DNA of 18,510 nt. Origin: SIG701 sp045544955. GTDB taxonomy: Bacteria; Bacillota; Clostridia; Oscillospirales; CAG-272. Shown one piece after another: positions 1-7,780 of the stretch. Each line of letters opens with the position of its first letter. Within the stretch, counting starts at the first letter, position 1. A model generated the notes under the pieces. The model was not told the DNA's origin and did not search any database. It saw only the letters and a program-made list of their open reading frames with translations. Where the stretch lies: assembly GCA_045544955.1 (NCBI GenBank), contig JAZPZY010000031.1, positions 1-18,510 on the forward strand, read 5' to 3'. The position numbers and the translations under genes were made by a program.

Positions 1-3000
1 GTCGGCCGCCAGACGGCGCTGCGCTTTCTCCACTGCGTCACCGTTGTCAAACGCCGAGGTGTTGGATACGATATACCGCAGGATCTGCGTGGCGTCGGTT
101 ACGTTGGTAATGCCGTCACTGTTTACGTCACCGTACAGCCATAGTTTCTGCTGACCGACGTCAACGGCCGCACCGGCTACGGTAATTTCCACGATGGCGG
201 GAACGTACTTGCCGGGTTTCAGAATCGCCAGCTTATACTTGCCGTCCGCAAGCCCCTCAAAGGTGAACGTTTGGGATTTCATAGTCTTATTGTTCACCGT
301 TACGTCGGAGATCGTCTCTTTCAAGCCGGTTGCAAGAACGTTGTCGGCGGTTGCGTACGTGCCTGTCTTCCATTCGTTCACGATGGTGCTGTCGTCGATT
401 GTGCCGTCATACAGCAGGTATTCCGCATCGTCCGTTCCGTTCCAGGCGACGGCCGTACCGGTGATGGACGCATCGCTCGCTGCCTTGGGTGTCTGTTTGA
501 TCGTGAACGTATCCACCACGGAAATGTTTTCGGTAGTTGTGGTGCCAAGATTGTACGTCACCAGCTTCAGCTCGGTGGGCGTTACGTCAAAGCGGATCAG
601 ATGACGGTCATCAGCCGTACCGATCACAGCGGCGTAGGGATGCTCAACGGATGCAGTATTTATCTGCGAGCCGGAGGCGGTAGCACCGGTTACGTGGAGA
701 ATACCGTCCGGATCGGTAACCTGTACGGGCTTGGAGGAAACCTTCAGATCCGTATGTGTTACATTGTTTTTGTCCGTCCAATCCACGTATGTTGGCGTGC
801 TCGTGCCGTCTGCATAGACGTAGCTGCCGTCCTCGTAGGGCGTGATCGTTGCCGAATCAATGCCGTATCCGTCGGGCTTCAGAATGTGTGTACGCGTGTA
901 GGAGTGGTCGTGACCGGAAAGGATCAGATCCACGCCGTTTTCATACAGCACCGGCAGGAGATATTTTCTCATGTTGGAGAACTGATACTGCTCGGTTCTT
1001 GTGAAAGCACCGCTTTCGTCTACGGTGTACTCACCGTGATAGCTGGAGCCGTAGGGGGATTCGTGGTACAGACAAATGGTCCAGTTGAAGTCCATGTCAG
1101 CAGTTTCTTCCATGACCCGCTCAACGAATGCCGCATGCTCTGCTGCTGCGGCTATATCAGCCGCTTCACCGGAAGCATTCAATGCCGTGAACGAGTTGGA
1201 GTTCAGAACGAGGAACAGCACGGAGTTATAGGTGAAGTAGTAGTCTGCGCTGTTCATGATGCCGCTTGACTTGGTTGCACCGTAGTAGGAGCCGTCCTCC
1301 TTCGTCAGCATGTTAGGCAGATTTACGTGGTACGAATAAACGGCATAGGGCTCATTATCGTGGTTGCCAAGCTGGGTTACCGTGGGAAGGGAAAGCAGCG
1401 GATCGTGGTTGGAGTAGTTGTCCCACTGCAGCTCGTGTCCCTTGTAATCCTGCAGATAGGTGTTGATCTGGTCGCCGGCGGACATAAGGAAGTCAACGCC
1501 CTTAAATTCGTCTGCCGTTGCAAGCTGAGACAGCGTCAGTCCCCACTGCTCACCGTCCGTAGGGATACAGCTCCAGTTTTTGGAACTGTCGTTTCCGTAT
1601 CCGCGGCCGATCTGCGGGTCGCCGGCGTAGGCAAAACTGAACGAGCCGCCGCCCTCCGCCGTGGTGAACGTGTGAATGTCGGTTTTTTCCTCACCGTTTG
1701 CAAGCTGATAGCAGTAAGCGGTGTCGGCTGTGAGACCGGTGATGGTGGCTTTGTTGCCCACGTAGCCGGTCTTTACGGAAGCGGTTCTGTCGGCAGTCAC
1801 TACGGAAGCACCGGCGGGGAAAGCACCGTCTGCCATATCGGAAGCCTTTGCATAGGTGATCGTGCCGACCTCCTCGGAAATGGAGAACCAGGTGAAATTC
1901 ATCTGGGATTCGTCCGCGCCAAGGTTCAGAACGATGTTGGTATGTGCCGGCGGATCCTCAGCCTCAATCAGCGTTGCAACGCTTGACGTACCGTTGTGAA
2001 TGATAACCGCGATATCCTCAGCGGCTACGTCATACAGATCGGCGTCGTAGGGAATTTCCGTGAACGCCGTGTTCTGCTGGTCAACGTAGAGCAGGGTGTG
2101 CGTTGAAGCGTCGTAAGCGGGAATGTAGGCGGGTGAGAACGTATTCGATACTGCATACGCCATTACCGCATACGTTGCGGCATCACCTGCAGGGAGCATA
2201 TCCTCGGTGACGAAAATCGTCTCCTTTGGGCCGGATGCGATACCTACTGCCTTGTGGATCTCGTCGCCGATCTCGTCATAGGCGGCAAGAGGCTTGGCAG
2301 TCGTAAGGCTTTCCCAGTACAAAGCCTTTACGGAGTCGGCATACTTGAAGGTTTCGTAGCTTTTGGAAATATCAAACTTCGCCGCCGTGGAGGCAGTTGC
2401 ATTGGTCAGCTCTCCTGCCAGAGTGGTGAGCAGCTTGCCCTCGGCGTCGTAGGCAGCCAGCATGGGCGTCATAGTGCCGCTGACAGCCTCGTCGGGGGTA
2501 AGAACGGCGGTAACGGGATCATAGCCTTCCATAGTAAGGGAAATGTTGTCAAGCTGGAAGCGGGCAGCCTGCCGTTCTTCGGAGGTATCACCGGTGGTTA
2601 CCGGTCTGAACAGAAAACAGAACTGGTTGGCACGTCCGCCGCTGATTGCACTGCCGCGCCCTGCAGAGATGGATGTCTCTGTGCCGGCGTTATCGCCGGT
2701 CAGTGCGGTCTTGGTAGCGGTAACGGCAGAGCCGGTGCTTACTACCTTTACGCGATACCAGATGTTTTTATCAAAAAGACTCGTGTTGAACGTATATCCC
2801 TTGTTGGCATTTCCCTTGACGGCATCGTAGATGCAGAACATGAGCTTTTCGCCTGTATAGCCGGTCACGTTGCAGAAATCAAAGGAAAGAACAAAGGGAT
2901 CTTCGGGACTGGGAACGTAGCCGGAGATCTGGTCATCCGTTTTTGCCGTACCGGTATAAACGAAGCCGGCAGCGTATGCTGCGATGCTCTTCGTCCAGTC

Positions 3001-3987
3001 ATTTTTGGAATAGTCTATCTCGATTACGTTGCCGTTTGCGTAGCCTTCGCCGCCGCTTACGATTGTAACCGGTGCAACGCCGTTGTCCGGGGAGTTTTCG
3101 GCATAATCATTCGTGCTGTTGATGCAGTTCTTCGTCAGCGTCGTGTTGGCGGTGACGTTCTCATAATCCTGGTTTACGATGTAGTTTGTGGTCATCTGCG
3201 GTGCGGTGGTCTTTGAGGTCAGAAGGAAGTTGTCAAACTGGAAATGAGTTTCATGACGTCCGTCGCTGTTGTCGTACGGAGAGGTGTTGTCAACGGGAAT
3301 GATCTGGAAATGATTGATTCGTCCGCTGCTGAACGCACTGGTGACTTCGTAATCCGTTCCCTTTGTGAGGGTGGTTACGTTGCCGCTTGCGTCTGTCATG
3401 GTGAGAACAGCCGTGGCGGCACTGTCCGTTACGTTGATGGTAACCTTGTACCATTCGCCCACCTTCATGGAGGTGGTGAAGATGTTAAACGCCTTTTTGT
3501 TTGCCTCCGTAGGCGGATAGTAAGAAAGGAGCAGGCTTTCCGAGCTGACTCCGTCGTCCCAAAGGGCTGCGGTTACTCTCTTGAAATCAAAGGAAAGGGT
3601 AAAGCCTTCGGAAAAATCGGGGAAGATCGGGGACGCAGGTGTTTTGGTTGAAGCGGAGTTGGAGGAACCAATGGGGTTTTTCACGCTGGTGGTTTCCGTC
3701 CAGCTATAGGCACTGTAGTCAATGTCCAGTACGGTATTTCCGTCTACTGTTTTTTCATTGACGGTTTTGCCCTTGCCATTACAGCTTGTCACAAAGACGG
3801 AATTGCCGTCGGCTTCAAAATCCTCCTCATACACGACCGTGTCTACGGGTGCGTTGAGAGATGCGGGTACGGTGGCAGTTACGGCTGCGGATACGGCGTC
3901 CGCCGCTATTGCCATAAACGTGGTGGAGGGAATCATCATGCAGAGTGCCAGCATGACAGCCATAAAGCGTGATATGCGTGTCTTCAT
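1..3987 (-). CDS. Secreted purple-acid-phosphatase-like metallophosphoesterase with dockerin (3' end outside window)
   Basis: One open frame of 1329 codons runs from an ATG at 3987 to the window edge, with AAGGAGA 7 bases upstream of the start. A signal peptide covers about residues 1-28 (ends FMAIA|AD). Two similar beta-rich domains follow (about 52-255 and 265-487), each ending in a [HR]FQ[FL]DN strand; they look like jelly-roll or lectin-type modules of unknown ligand. After a linker domain (about 488-680) comes a purple acid phosphatase N-terminal fibronectin-like domain (about 683-785). The calcineurin-like catalytic domain has GDPQ (D790), GDQ (D839), GNHD (N875, H876), YHES (H975) and GHDH (1025-1028), the expected two-metal ligand set. 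A carboxypeptidase-regulatory-like segment precedes the first dockerin repeat (GDVNSDG, 1286-1292); the second repeat lies outside the window. Inferred role: extracellular phosphate release, docked to a cohesin partner. The family and dockerin calls are firm; the substrate is unknown. Confidence 0.93.
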   Translation of the reverse strand, partial: MKTRISRFMAVMLALCMMIPSTTFMAIAADAVSAAVTATVPASLNAPVDTVVYEEDFEADGNSVFVTSCNGKGKTVNEKTVDGNTVLDIDYSAYSWTETTSVKNPIGSSNSASTKTPASPIFPDFSEGFTLSFDFKRVTAALWDDGVSSESLLLSYYPPTEANKKAFNIFTTSMKVGEWYKVTINVTDSAATAVLTMTDASGNVTTLTKGTDYEVTSAFSSGRINHFQIIPVDNTSPYDNSDGRHETHFQFDNFLLTSKTTAPQMTTNYIVNQDYENVTANTTLTKNCINSTNDYAENSPDNGVAPVTIVSGGEGYANGNVIEIDYSKNDWTKSIAAYAAGFVYTGTAKTDDQISGYVPSPEDPFVLSFDFCNVTGYTGEKLMFCIYDAVKGNANKGYTFNTSLFDKNIWYRVKVVSTGSAVTATKTALTGDNAGTETSISAGRGSAISGGRANQFCFLFRPVTTGDTSEERQAARFQLDNISLTMEGYDPVTAVLTPDEAVSGTMTPMLAAYDAEGKLLTTLAGELTNATASTAAKFDISKSYETFKYADSVKALYWESLTTAKPLAAYDEIGDEIHKAVGIASGPKETIFVTEDMLPAGDAATYAVMAYAVSNTFSPAYIPAYDASTHTLLYVDQQNTAFTEIPYDADLYDVAAEDIAVIIHNGTSSVATLIEAEDPPAHTNIVLNLGADESQMNFTWFSISEEVGTITYAKASDMADGAFPAGASVVTADRTASVKTGYVGNKATITGLTADTAYCYQLANGEEKTDIHTFTTAEGGGSFSFAYAGDPQIGRGYGNDSSKNWSCIPTDGEQWGLTLSQLATADEFKGVDFLMSAGDQINTYLQDYKGHELQWDNYSNHDPLLSLPTVTQLGNHDNEPYAVYSYHVNLPNMLTKEDGSYYGATKSSGIMNSADYYFTYNSVLFLVLNSNSFTALNASGEAADIAAAAEHAAFVERVMEETADMDFNWTICLYHESPYGSSYHGEYTVDESGAFTRTEQYQFSNMRKYLLPVLYENGVDLILSGHDHSYTRTHILKPDGYGIDSATITPYEDGSYVYADGTSTPTYVDWTDKNNVTHTDLKVSSKPVQVTDPDGILHVTGATASGSQINTASVEHPYAAVIGTADDRHLIRFDVTPTELKLVTYNLGTTTTENISVVDTFTIKQTPKAASDASITGTAVAWNGTDDAEYLLYDGTIDDSTIVNEWKTGTYATADNVLATGLKETISDVTVNNKTMKSQTFTFEGLADGKYKLAILKPGKYVPAIVEITVAGAAVDVGQQKLWLYGDVNSDGITNVTDATQILRYIVSNTSAFDNGDAVEKAQRRLAAD

Positions 3988-4036
3988 GGGAAAATCTCCT
4001 TAGCTTTTTTGAAAATTTTACAAAAAATACATAGTT

Positions 4037-4065
4037 ATTATAATTCATTTTGACCAAATAGTCAA
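4037..4065 (-). promoter_or_regulatory. Sigma-A promoter of the dockerin phosphatase
   Basis: On the minus strand TTGACT (4065-4060) and TATAAT (4042-4037) are separated by 17 bases, about 50 bases before the ATG at 3987. The -35 box lies inside an inverted repeat, TTGAC-N6-GTCAA at 4050-4065, which could be an operator or chance. Confidence 0.75.
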
Positions 4066-4167
4066 GATAAGCAAAATAATTAAGGGAAAATTAACAATTT
4101 CAAACTATTCTTTTTGTAATTCTTCGCAGATTCAGGATAGAACCGGGGTCTAAATGCCCGGACACTG

Positions 4168-4196
4168 TTGCAAAAATCATGGAGATATGCTATAAT
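4168..4196 (+). promoter_or_regulatory. Sigma-A promoter of the riboswitch / B12-uptake operon
   Basis: TTGCAA (4168-4173), a 17-base spacer and a perfect TATAAT (4191-4196). Transcription would begin near 4203, just before the folded leader at 4215. Confidence 0.8.
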
Positions 4197-4214
4197 AGCC
4201 TTGCAAAAAATAAA

Positions 4215-4362
4215 CGCAGATCGCCGGAGGCTATTCCTTCGGCATCGGGCATACGGCGACGTGTGCTCGGGGATAAGGAAATTGCGGTGAAAATCCGCGG
4301 CAACAGCCATTACCGTAACTGAGACGGAGCGTCTCTCAAGTCGGAATGCTTATCGTTCTGTG
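4215..4362 (+). promoter_or_regulatory. Cobalamin-type riboswitch aptamer
   Basis: The leader between promoter and lipoprotein gene carries cobalamin-aptamer hallmarks: a GGTGAAAATCC segment (4286-4296) preceded by AAGGAA, and a B12-box-like AGTCGGAATGC (4339-4349). An outer stem closes the element, CGCAGA (4215-4220) with TCTGTG (4357-4362). Internal stems include TCGCCG/CGGCGA (4221-4226 with 4254-4259) and GAGAC/GTCTC (4321-4325 with 4331-4335). The match to the consensus is recognisable but diverged, so the covariance-model class is open. The downstream terminator and the genes (transcobalamin-like lipoprotein, ECF S component) fit B12-dependent control of uptake. The ligand is inferred, not shown. 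Confidence 0.72.
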
Positions 4363-4441
4363 AACCGTAAAAGATCTCCTGGGCAAAGTGGGGAGAGGCG
4401 GCATCCGGGATACGGCAGGGTATCCTTTGTTTTGATGCGTC

Positions 4442-4465
4442 GCACTCCCGGGAGGGGGTGCTTTT
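4442..4465 (+). terminator. Terminator hairpin in the riboswitch expression platform
   Basis: GCACTCCC (4442-4449) pairs with GGGGGTGC (4454-4461) across a GGGA loop and is followed by TTTTACTTTATCTTTT. It ends about 45 bases before the start codon. A smaller hairpin, GGATAC/GTATCC (4408-4413 with 4420-4425) followed by TTTGTTTT, precedes it. Premature termination when ligand binds is the natural reading. Confidence 0.65.
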
Positions 4466-4510
4466 ACTTTATCTTTTGTATGAATATAAAGTACGAAAGG
4501 AAATCTGAAA

Positions 4511-4939
4511 ATGAAAAAAATCAAAACGTCCGCCTTGTCTGTATTCTTGTGTCTTCTGTGTGTCGTCTGTCTTGTTTCCTGCGGGGAAAAAGTAGATGTG
4601 GAAACGCTTTGGAAGGATGCTGTCTATACCGCTGATACCGAATTTGGTGAAGGCAGCAAAACCGTGCAGGTGCAGGTCGTTGCCGGTGAAAATAGCGTAA
4701 CCTTTACCGTGCACACCGATGCCAAAACCCTTGGCGAGGCCCTGCTCGCCCACGGTCTGATCGCTGGTGACGCCGGTGAATTTGGTTTGTACGTGAAAAA
4801 AGTCAACGGAATTCTTGCCGATTATGACGTGGATCAAAGTTATTGGGCATTCACCAAAAACGGTGAGACCATGATGACCGGCGTTGATATGACCGAAATC
4901 GCCGACGGCGAACAGTACGAGCTTGTTTACACGAAATAA
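4511..4939 (+). CDS. DUF4430 (transcobalamin-like C-terminal domain) lipoprotein
   Basis: A 142-residue lipoprotein with an AAAGGA ribosome site upstream of the ATG. Residues 1-23 form a lipoprotein signal peptide ending in the lipobox LVSC, with Cys24 as the lipidation site, so the mature protein is anchored to the outer face of the membrane. After a short linker, residues about 60-142 match the DUF4430 pattern: VHTDAKTLGEALL, then YVKKVNGI, then YWAFTKNGE, then a closing IADGEQYELVY. DUF4430 shares the fold of the C-terminal domain of transcobalamin and intrinsic factor. The gene sits directly behind the cobalamin-type riboswitch, and its end overlaps the proposed start of the S-component gene. 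Inferred role: capture of cobalamin or a related corrinoid and hand-over to the transporter. Family assignment is strong; ligand is inferred. Confidence 0.88.
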   Translation: MKKIKTSALSVFLCLLCVVCLVSCGEKVDVETLWKDAVYTADTEFGEGSKTVQVQVVAGENSVTFTVHTDAKTLGEALLAHGLIAGDAGEFGLYVKKVNGILADYDVDQSYWAFTKNGETMMTGVDMTEIADGEQYELVYTK

Positions 4940-5474
4940 CCGGCCGGCCGTAAACGCAGTAACCGACCGATCACACCGTATCCGAGAAATGATCGTGTTC
5001 GCCATGCTGGGTTCGCTCATGTTTTGCTCCAAAATTATTATGGAAGCACTGCCAAACATCCACCTGCTCGGGATGTTTACCATGGTGTTCACCGTCGTAT
5101 TCCGAATAAAAGCCCTGATCCCGCTGTATATTTTTGTCATTCTGAACGGACTTTACGGCGGTTTTTCCCTTTGGTGGATGCCGTATCTTTACATATGGAC
5201 GATTCTTTGGGGAATTACCATGCTTCTTCCGCAAAAGATGCCGCGGCGTTTTGCGATGCTTGTGTATCCGTGTGTGTGTGCACTGCATGGCTTGGCTTTC
5301 GGCCTCCTGTATGCTCCCGCGCAGGCACTTCTGTTTCATCTTGATTTTCGGGAGATGCTTTTGTGGGTGGCATCCGGCGTTCCGTTCGATATCATGCACG
5401 GTATCGGAAATCTGTGTGCCGGGATGCTGATTCTTCCGTTGGCGGAACTTTTGAAAAAACTAATGCGTTACTGA
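4923..5474 (+). CDS. ECF transporter S component (putative cobalamin uptake)
   Basis: A small integral membrane protein of up to 183 residues with about five or six hydrophobic segments, beginning near IVFAMLGSLMFCSK and ending in a short basic tail. Size, topology and the segment pattern fit the substrate-binding S component of energy-coupling-factor transporters. No EcfA or EcfT gene is nearby, so it would share a module encoded elsewhere. The start is uncertain: the only ATG (4989) would begin inside the first membrane helix, whereas TTG at 4923 overlaps the lipoprotein gene by 17 bases and keeps the basic N-terminal stretch (RSHRIRE) usual before helix 1. No strong ribosome site is visible, so translational coupling is likely. 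The riboswitch and transcobalamin-like lipoprotein suggest cobalamin as substrate. Confidence 0.8.
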   Translation: MFTRNNRPAVNAVTDRSHRIREMIVFAMLGSLMFCSKIIMEALPNIHLLGMFTMVFTVVFRIKALIPLYIFVILNGLYGGFSLWWMPYLYIWTILWGITMLLPQKMPRRFAMLVYPCVCALHGLAFGLLYAPAQALLFHLDFREMLLWVASGVPFDIMHGIGNLCAGMLILPLAELLKKLMRY

Positions 5475-5480
5475 GTGGAA

Positions 5481-5511
5481 AGCAGATTCGTGCAAGCGGG
5501 TCTGCTTTTTC
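5481..5511 (+). terminator. Intrinsic terminator after the S-component gene
   Basis: AGCAGATTCG (5481-5490) pairs with CGGGTCTGCT-type sequence (5497-5506, two G-T pairs), followed by TTTTT and a pyrimidine-rich tail. It starts 6 bases after the TGA stop. Confidence 0.8.
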
Positions 5512-5539
5512 TCCTTTTTCTGCAAAATTGCTGTCCCTC

Positions 5540-5568
5540 TTGCAAATAAAAAAAACGTGTGCTATACT
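5540..5568 (+). promoter_or_regulatory. Sigma-A promoter of the ceramidase-like gene
   Basis: TTGCAA (5540-5545), 17-base spacer, TATACT (5563-5568). The predicted transcript start (about 5575) is only a few bases before the ribosome site AAAGGGGTGA (5576-5585 region), giving a very short leader and excluding the in-frame GTG at 5557 as a start from this promoter. Confidence 0.75.
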
Positions 5569-5589
5569 ATCAACAAAGGGGTGATTTAT

Positions 5590-6924
5590 ACGGTACGCAT
5601 CGGATTTGGAAAAACGGATCTTGAAACGTCACTTCGGCCGCAGGATCCGGTTCGTGAAGAACGGGTGGAGGCAGTTTCGCTCTATGCCGGCGACGCACAG
5701 CACCAGTGCGTTTGGGTGGTTTTGGATTTTATGGACTTTGATCTGCACGTCGTCCGGACGCTGACTGAGGCCGTGGCAGAAAAAACGAAAATTCACCCGG
5801 ACCACGTTCATATCGTTACCACCCATAATCACGGAGGCGGCACGCCGGAACTCTCCGTATTGGCAACTCTTACGGCATCCTGTGCCGCACAGGCAAAAGC
5901 GGCGGCCAGACCGGCAGAAATGCGATTCGCACGCACGGTGTGCGATAAGCAGGTGAATATCATCCGACGCAAATACATACCGGAAATAGACGGCGTGACA
6001 ACGCTCTACTACGGTGCGTCGGAAAAGGAAGACTTTGATGCGTCCCCGTTCGTGGAAAACGCCGTTTCCTCTTTGATGGAAGGGAACGTAGTCTATTGCG
6101 GACGTCGGGAAACGCAGCGTCCGTTTGATCCGTTTCTGCCCGGTGACAGCGATATAACGGCCGCAGAATTTCGGGATAAAGAGGGAAATACGTTGGGAAC
6201 GGTGGTTCGGTTTGCTGCACACGCCGTTTGCTGCAACAGACGCGGTTCCTTTTCCTCTGATTATCCGTATCATATTCGTTCGCGGATGGAAGAAACATTC
6301 GGCGGGACCGCCCTGTTTTTCAACGGCCCCTGCGGAGATATTGCACCGGGAATGGAGAATAAATTCGACGGTACGGAGCGTGTGCTCGGTACGTATATTG
6401 CAGAAAAGGCTGCGTCGGCTCTCCGGGATGCCCCGTTTTCTCCGATCCGTTTGTTCCGTGACGCCAAATTCTCGGCGAAACTGCTCGTGCGGGAGGGTGT
6501 GAAAAAGAATTTTGTAGATACGGACGCACCGATGCCTGCAGAATTGCCGGCACGTCTGCGTGTTCTGGAGAGACAGAAATATGCTGCCCTTCTTGGCTTT
6601 CTGCGGGGAAAATACACTGCCGGTGAGGATGATCCCGGAGATACTATTGAGGTATCCCTGGGCGCGCTTCGCCTCGGAGAGCTTGTTTTTGCGGCTTTGC
6701 CCGGAGAATCTTTTTCCGTCACGGGAAAAGCGCTTTGCGAGGCGTTTCCGGATGTTGAACTTTGCACAGTTACAGAGCACGGAAGGACTGTTATGTATAT
6801 TCCGCCCGCTGGTCAATGTGCTGAGGGCGGTTACGAATCCGTATGCCGCATTACCAAAAGCGGAGAAGAAGCCACGCTTCTGCGGGCGGCTATCGCGGGA
6901 GTCCACCGCTTTTTAGCGGAATAG
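5590..6924 (+). CDS. Neutral/alkaline ceramidase-like zinc hydrolase (N-terminal-domain only), probable ACG start
   Basis: This is a member of the neutral/alkaline non-lysosomal ceramidase family, catalytic domain only (about 444 residues) and with no signal peptide, so probably cytoplasmic. Family motifs, numbered from codon 5590: RIGFGKTDLE at the N-terminus, TTHNHGGG (H79, H81), AAHAV (H211), SSDYP, FFNGPCGDIAPG, LPGESFSV (E373) and GGYES (Y415). H79, H81 or H211, E373 and Y415 correspond to expected zinc ligands. Start: AAAGGGGTGA ends at about 5585 and the codon in the proper place is ACG (5590), followed by VRIGFG, exactly where relatives start with Met. GTG at 5581 lies inside the ribosome site and GTG at 5557 lies within the promoter. 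Ceramide is an unlikely substrate here; another N-acyl amine is more plausible. The next gene begins 21 bases downstream. Confidence 0.85.
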   Translation, partial: TVRIGFGKTDLETSLRPQDPVREERVEAVSLYAGDAQHQCVWVVLDFMDFDLHVVRTLTEAVAEKTKIHPDHVHIVTTHNHGGGTPELSVLATLTASCAAQAKAAARPAEMRFARTVCDKQVNIIRRKYIPEIDGVTTLYYGASEKEDFDASPFVENAVSSLMEGNVVYCGRRETQRPFDPFLPGDSDITAAEFRDKEGNTLGTVVRFAAHAVCCNRRGSFSSDYPYHIRSRMEETFGGTALFFNGPCGDIAPGMENKFDGTERVLGTYIAEKAASALRDAPFSPIRLFRDAKFSAKLLVREGVKKNFVDTDAPMPAELPARLRVLERQKYAALLGFLRGKYTAGEDDPGDTIEVSLGALRLGELVFAALPGESFSVTGKALCEAFPDVELCTVTEHGRTVMYIPPAGQCAEGGYESVCRITKSGEEATLLRAAIAGVHRFLAE

Positions 6925-6945
6925 AATAATGGAAAGGGAAACTTC

Positions 6946-7713
6946 ATGAACGTAGATTACAGAATCCTGAAAGAGGATTTTTCACGCATCGGGCTTTGTA
7001 AAGGAGACGCCGTTTTGCTTCACTCCTCCTATAAATCCATGGGAGGTGTGGGAGGTGGTATTGAGACGGTGATAAACGCACTGCTGTCCGTCATCGGTGA
7101 TACAGGAACACTTATTGCACCGGCGTTTACCTTTTCCTACGTAACGGAAGAAAATCCCGTTTTTCATTACGTGGAGATGCCTTCCTGCGTGGGGGCAATT
7201 TCCGAGTATGTTCGTCATATGGACGGAGCCAAGCGAAGCATCAACCCTACGCATTCCTGTTCCGTGATTGGTGCTAAGCGTGATTTCTACGTGGACGGTC
7301 ACGAGAACGACCGAACGCCAATAGGCGTTCATTCCCCGATCTATAAGCTTCATAAAGACGGCGGAAAGATCCTCATGCTTGGGTGCAGTCTGAACAGCAA
7401 TACCAGTATGCACGGTGTGGAGGAGCATTTCCGAACGTCGTATGTATTTGACAGCGTGCCGAAAAAATACACCATGGTCATGGAGCACGAAACGTACGAT
7501 ATTGATTACTATCGGCACTATATTACACAGCACGGTTACAAGACGAAGTTTGCCATTGTTGAGGATTTACTTGATGAGAGGACACTGAGGATCGACTCCA
7601 TCCACGGTGCGAAAAGCTATCTTATGGATGCAGCCGGACTGTGGAAAACTGCTATGGAGGCACTCCGGCGGGATGAGTTTTTCTTTGTGGATAAAGTAGA
7701 TCCCGGCGTGTGA
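6946..7713 (+). CDS. AAC(3)-family aminoglycoside N-acetyltransferase-like protein
   Basis: A 255-residue cytoplasmic protein, full length for the AAC(3)/YokD-like antibiotic acetyltransferase family, which uses acetyl-CoA to acetylate an amino group. Visible motifs: LLHSSYKSMGGVGGG (24-38), LIAPAFTFS, NPTHSCSVIGA (N100-H103) and the active-site stretch NTSMHGVEE, where H156 and E159 match the conserved catalytic His and Glu. GGAAAGGG lies 7 bases before the ATG. The gene follows the ceramidase-like gene by 21 bases with no terminator, so the two are probably co-transcribed. Nothing nearby suggests drug resistance; many members of this family act in metabolism of amino sugars or small amines, and the flanking N-acyl hydrolase and hexosaminidase favour that reading. 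Family call firm, substrate unknown. Confidence 0.9.
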   Translation: MNVDYRILKEDFSRIGLCKGDAVLLHSSYKSMGGVGGGIETVINALLSVIGDTGTLIAPAFTFSYVTEENPVFHYVEMPSCVGAISEYVRHMDGAKRSINPTHSCSVIGAKRDFYVDGHENDRTPIGVHSPIYKLHKDGGKILMLGCSLNSNTSMHGVEEHFRTSYVFDSVPKKYTMVMEHETYDIDYYRHYITQHGYKTKFAIVEDLLDERTLRIDSIHGAKSYLMDAAGLWKTAMEALRRDEFFFVDKVDPGV

Positions 7714-7726
7714 TGTACGTTCACTG

Positions 7727-7756
7727 TTGCCAGCCGTAATTTCGCATACACATAAC
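7727..7756 (+). promoter_or_regulatory. Weak candidate promoter of the AraC-type regulator
   Basis: TTGCCA (7727-7732), 18-base spacer, CATAAC (7751-7756), in the 67-base gap before the regulator. Both boxes are imperfect and read-through from the upstream genes is equally possible, since no terminator is seen here. Confidence 0.3.
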
Positions 7757-7780
7757 TGAAAACAGAGGAGAGGGGACAAA

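Noticed and set aside
194..4003. Several plus-strand open frames across the first 4 kb
   Set aside because: They are shadows of the minus-strand dockerin phosphatase, which is open for 1329 codons with recognisable domains.
5629..6906. 425-codon minus-strand frame
   Set aside because: It is antisense to the ceramidase-like gene, shows no family motif and has a Cys/Arg/His-rich composition typical of shadow frames.
6946..7713. Antibiotic-resistance gene
   Set aside because: AAC(3)-family membership alone does not show resistance; no mobile element is nearby, and the context is metabolic.
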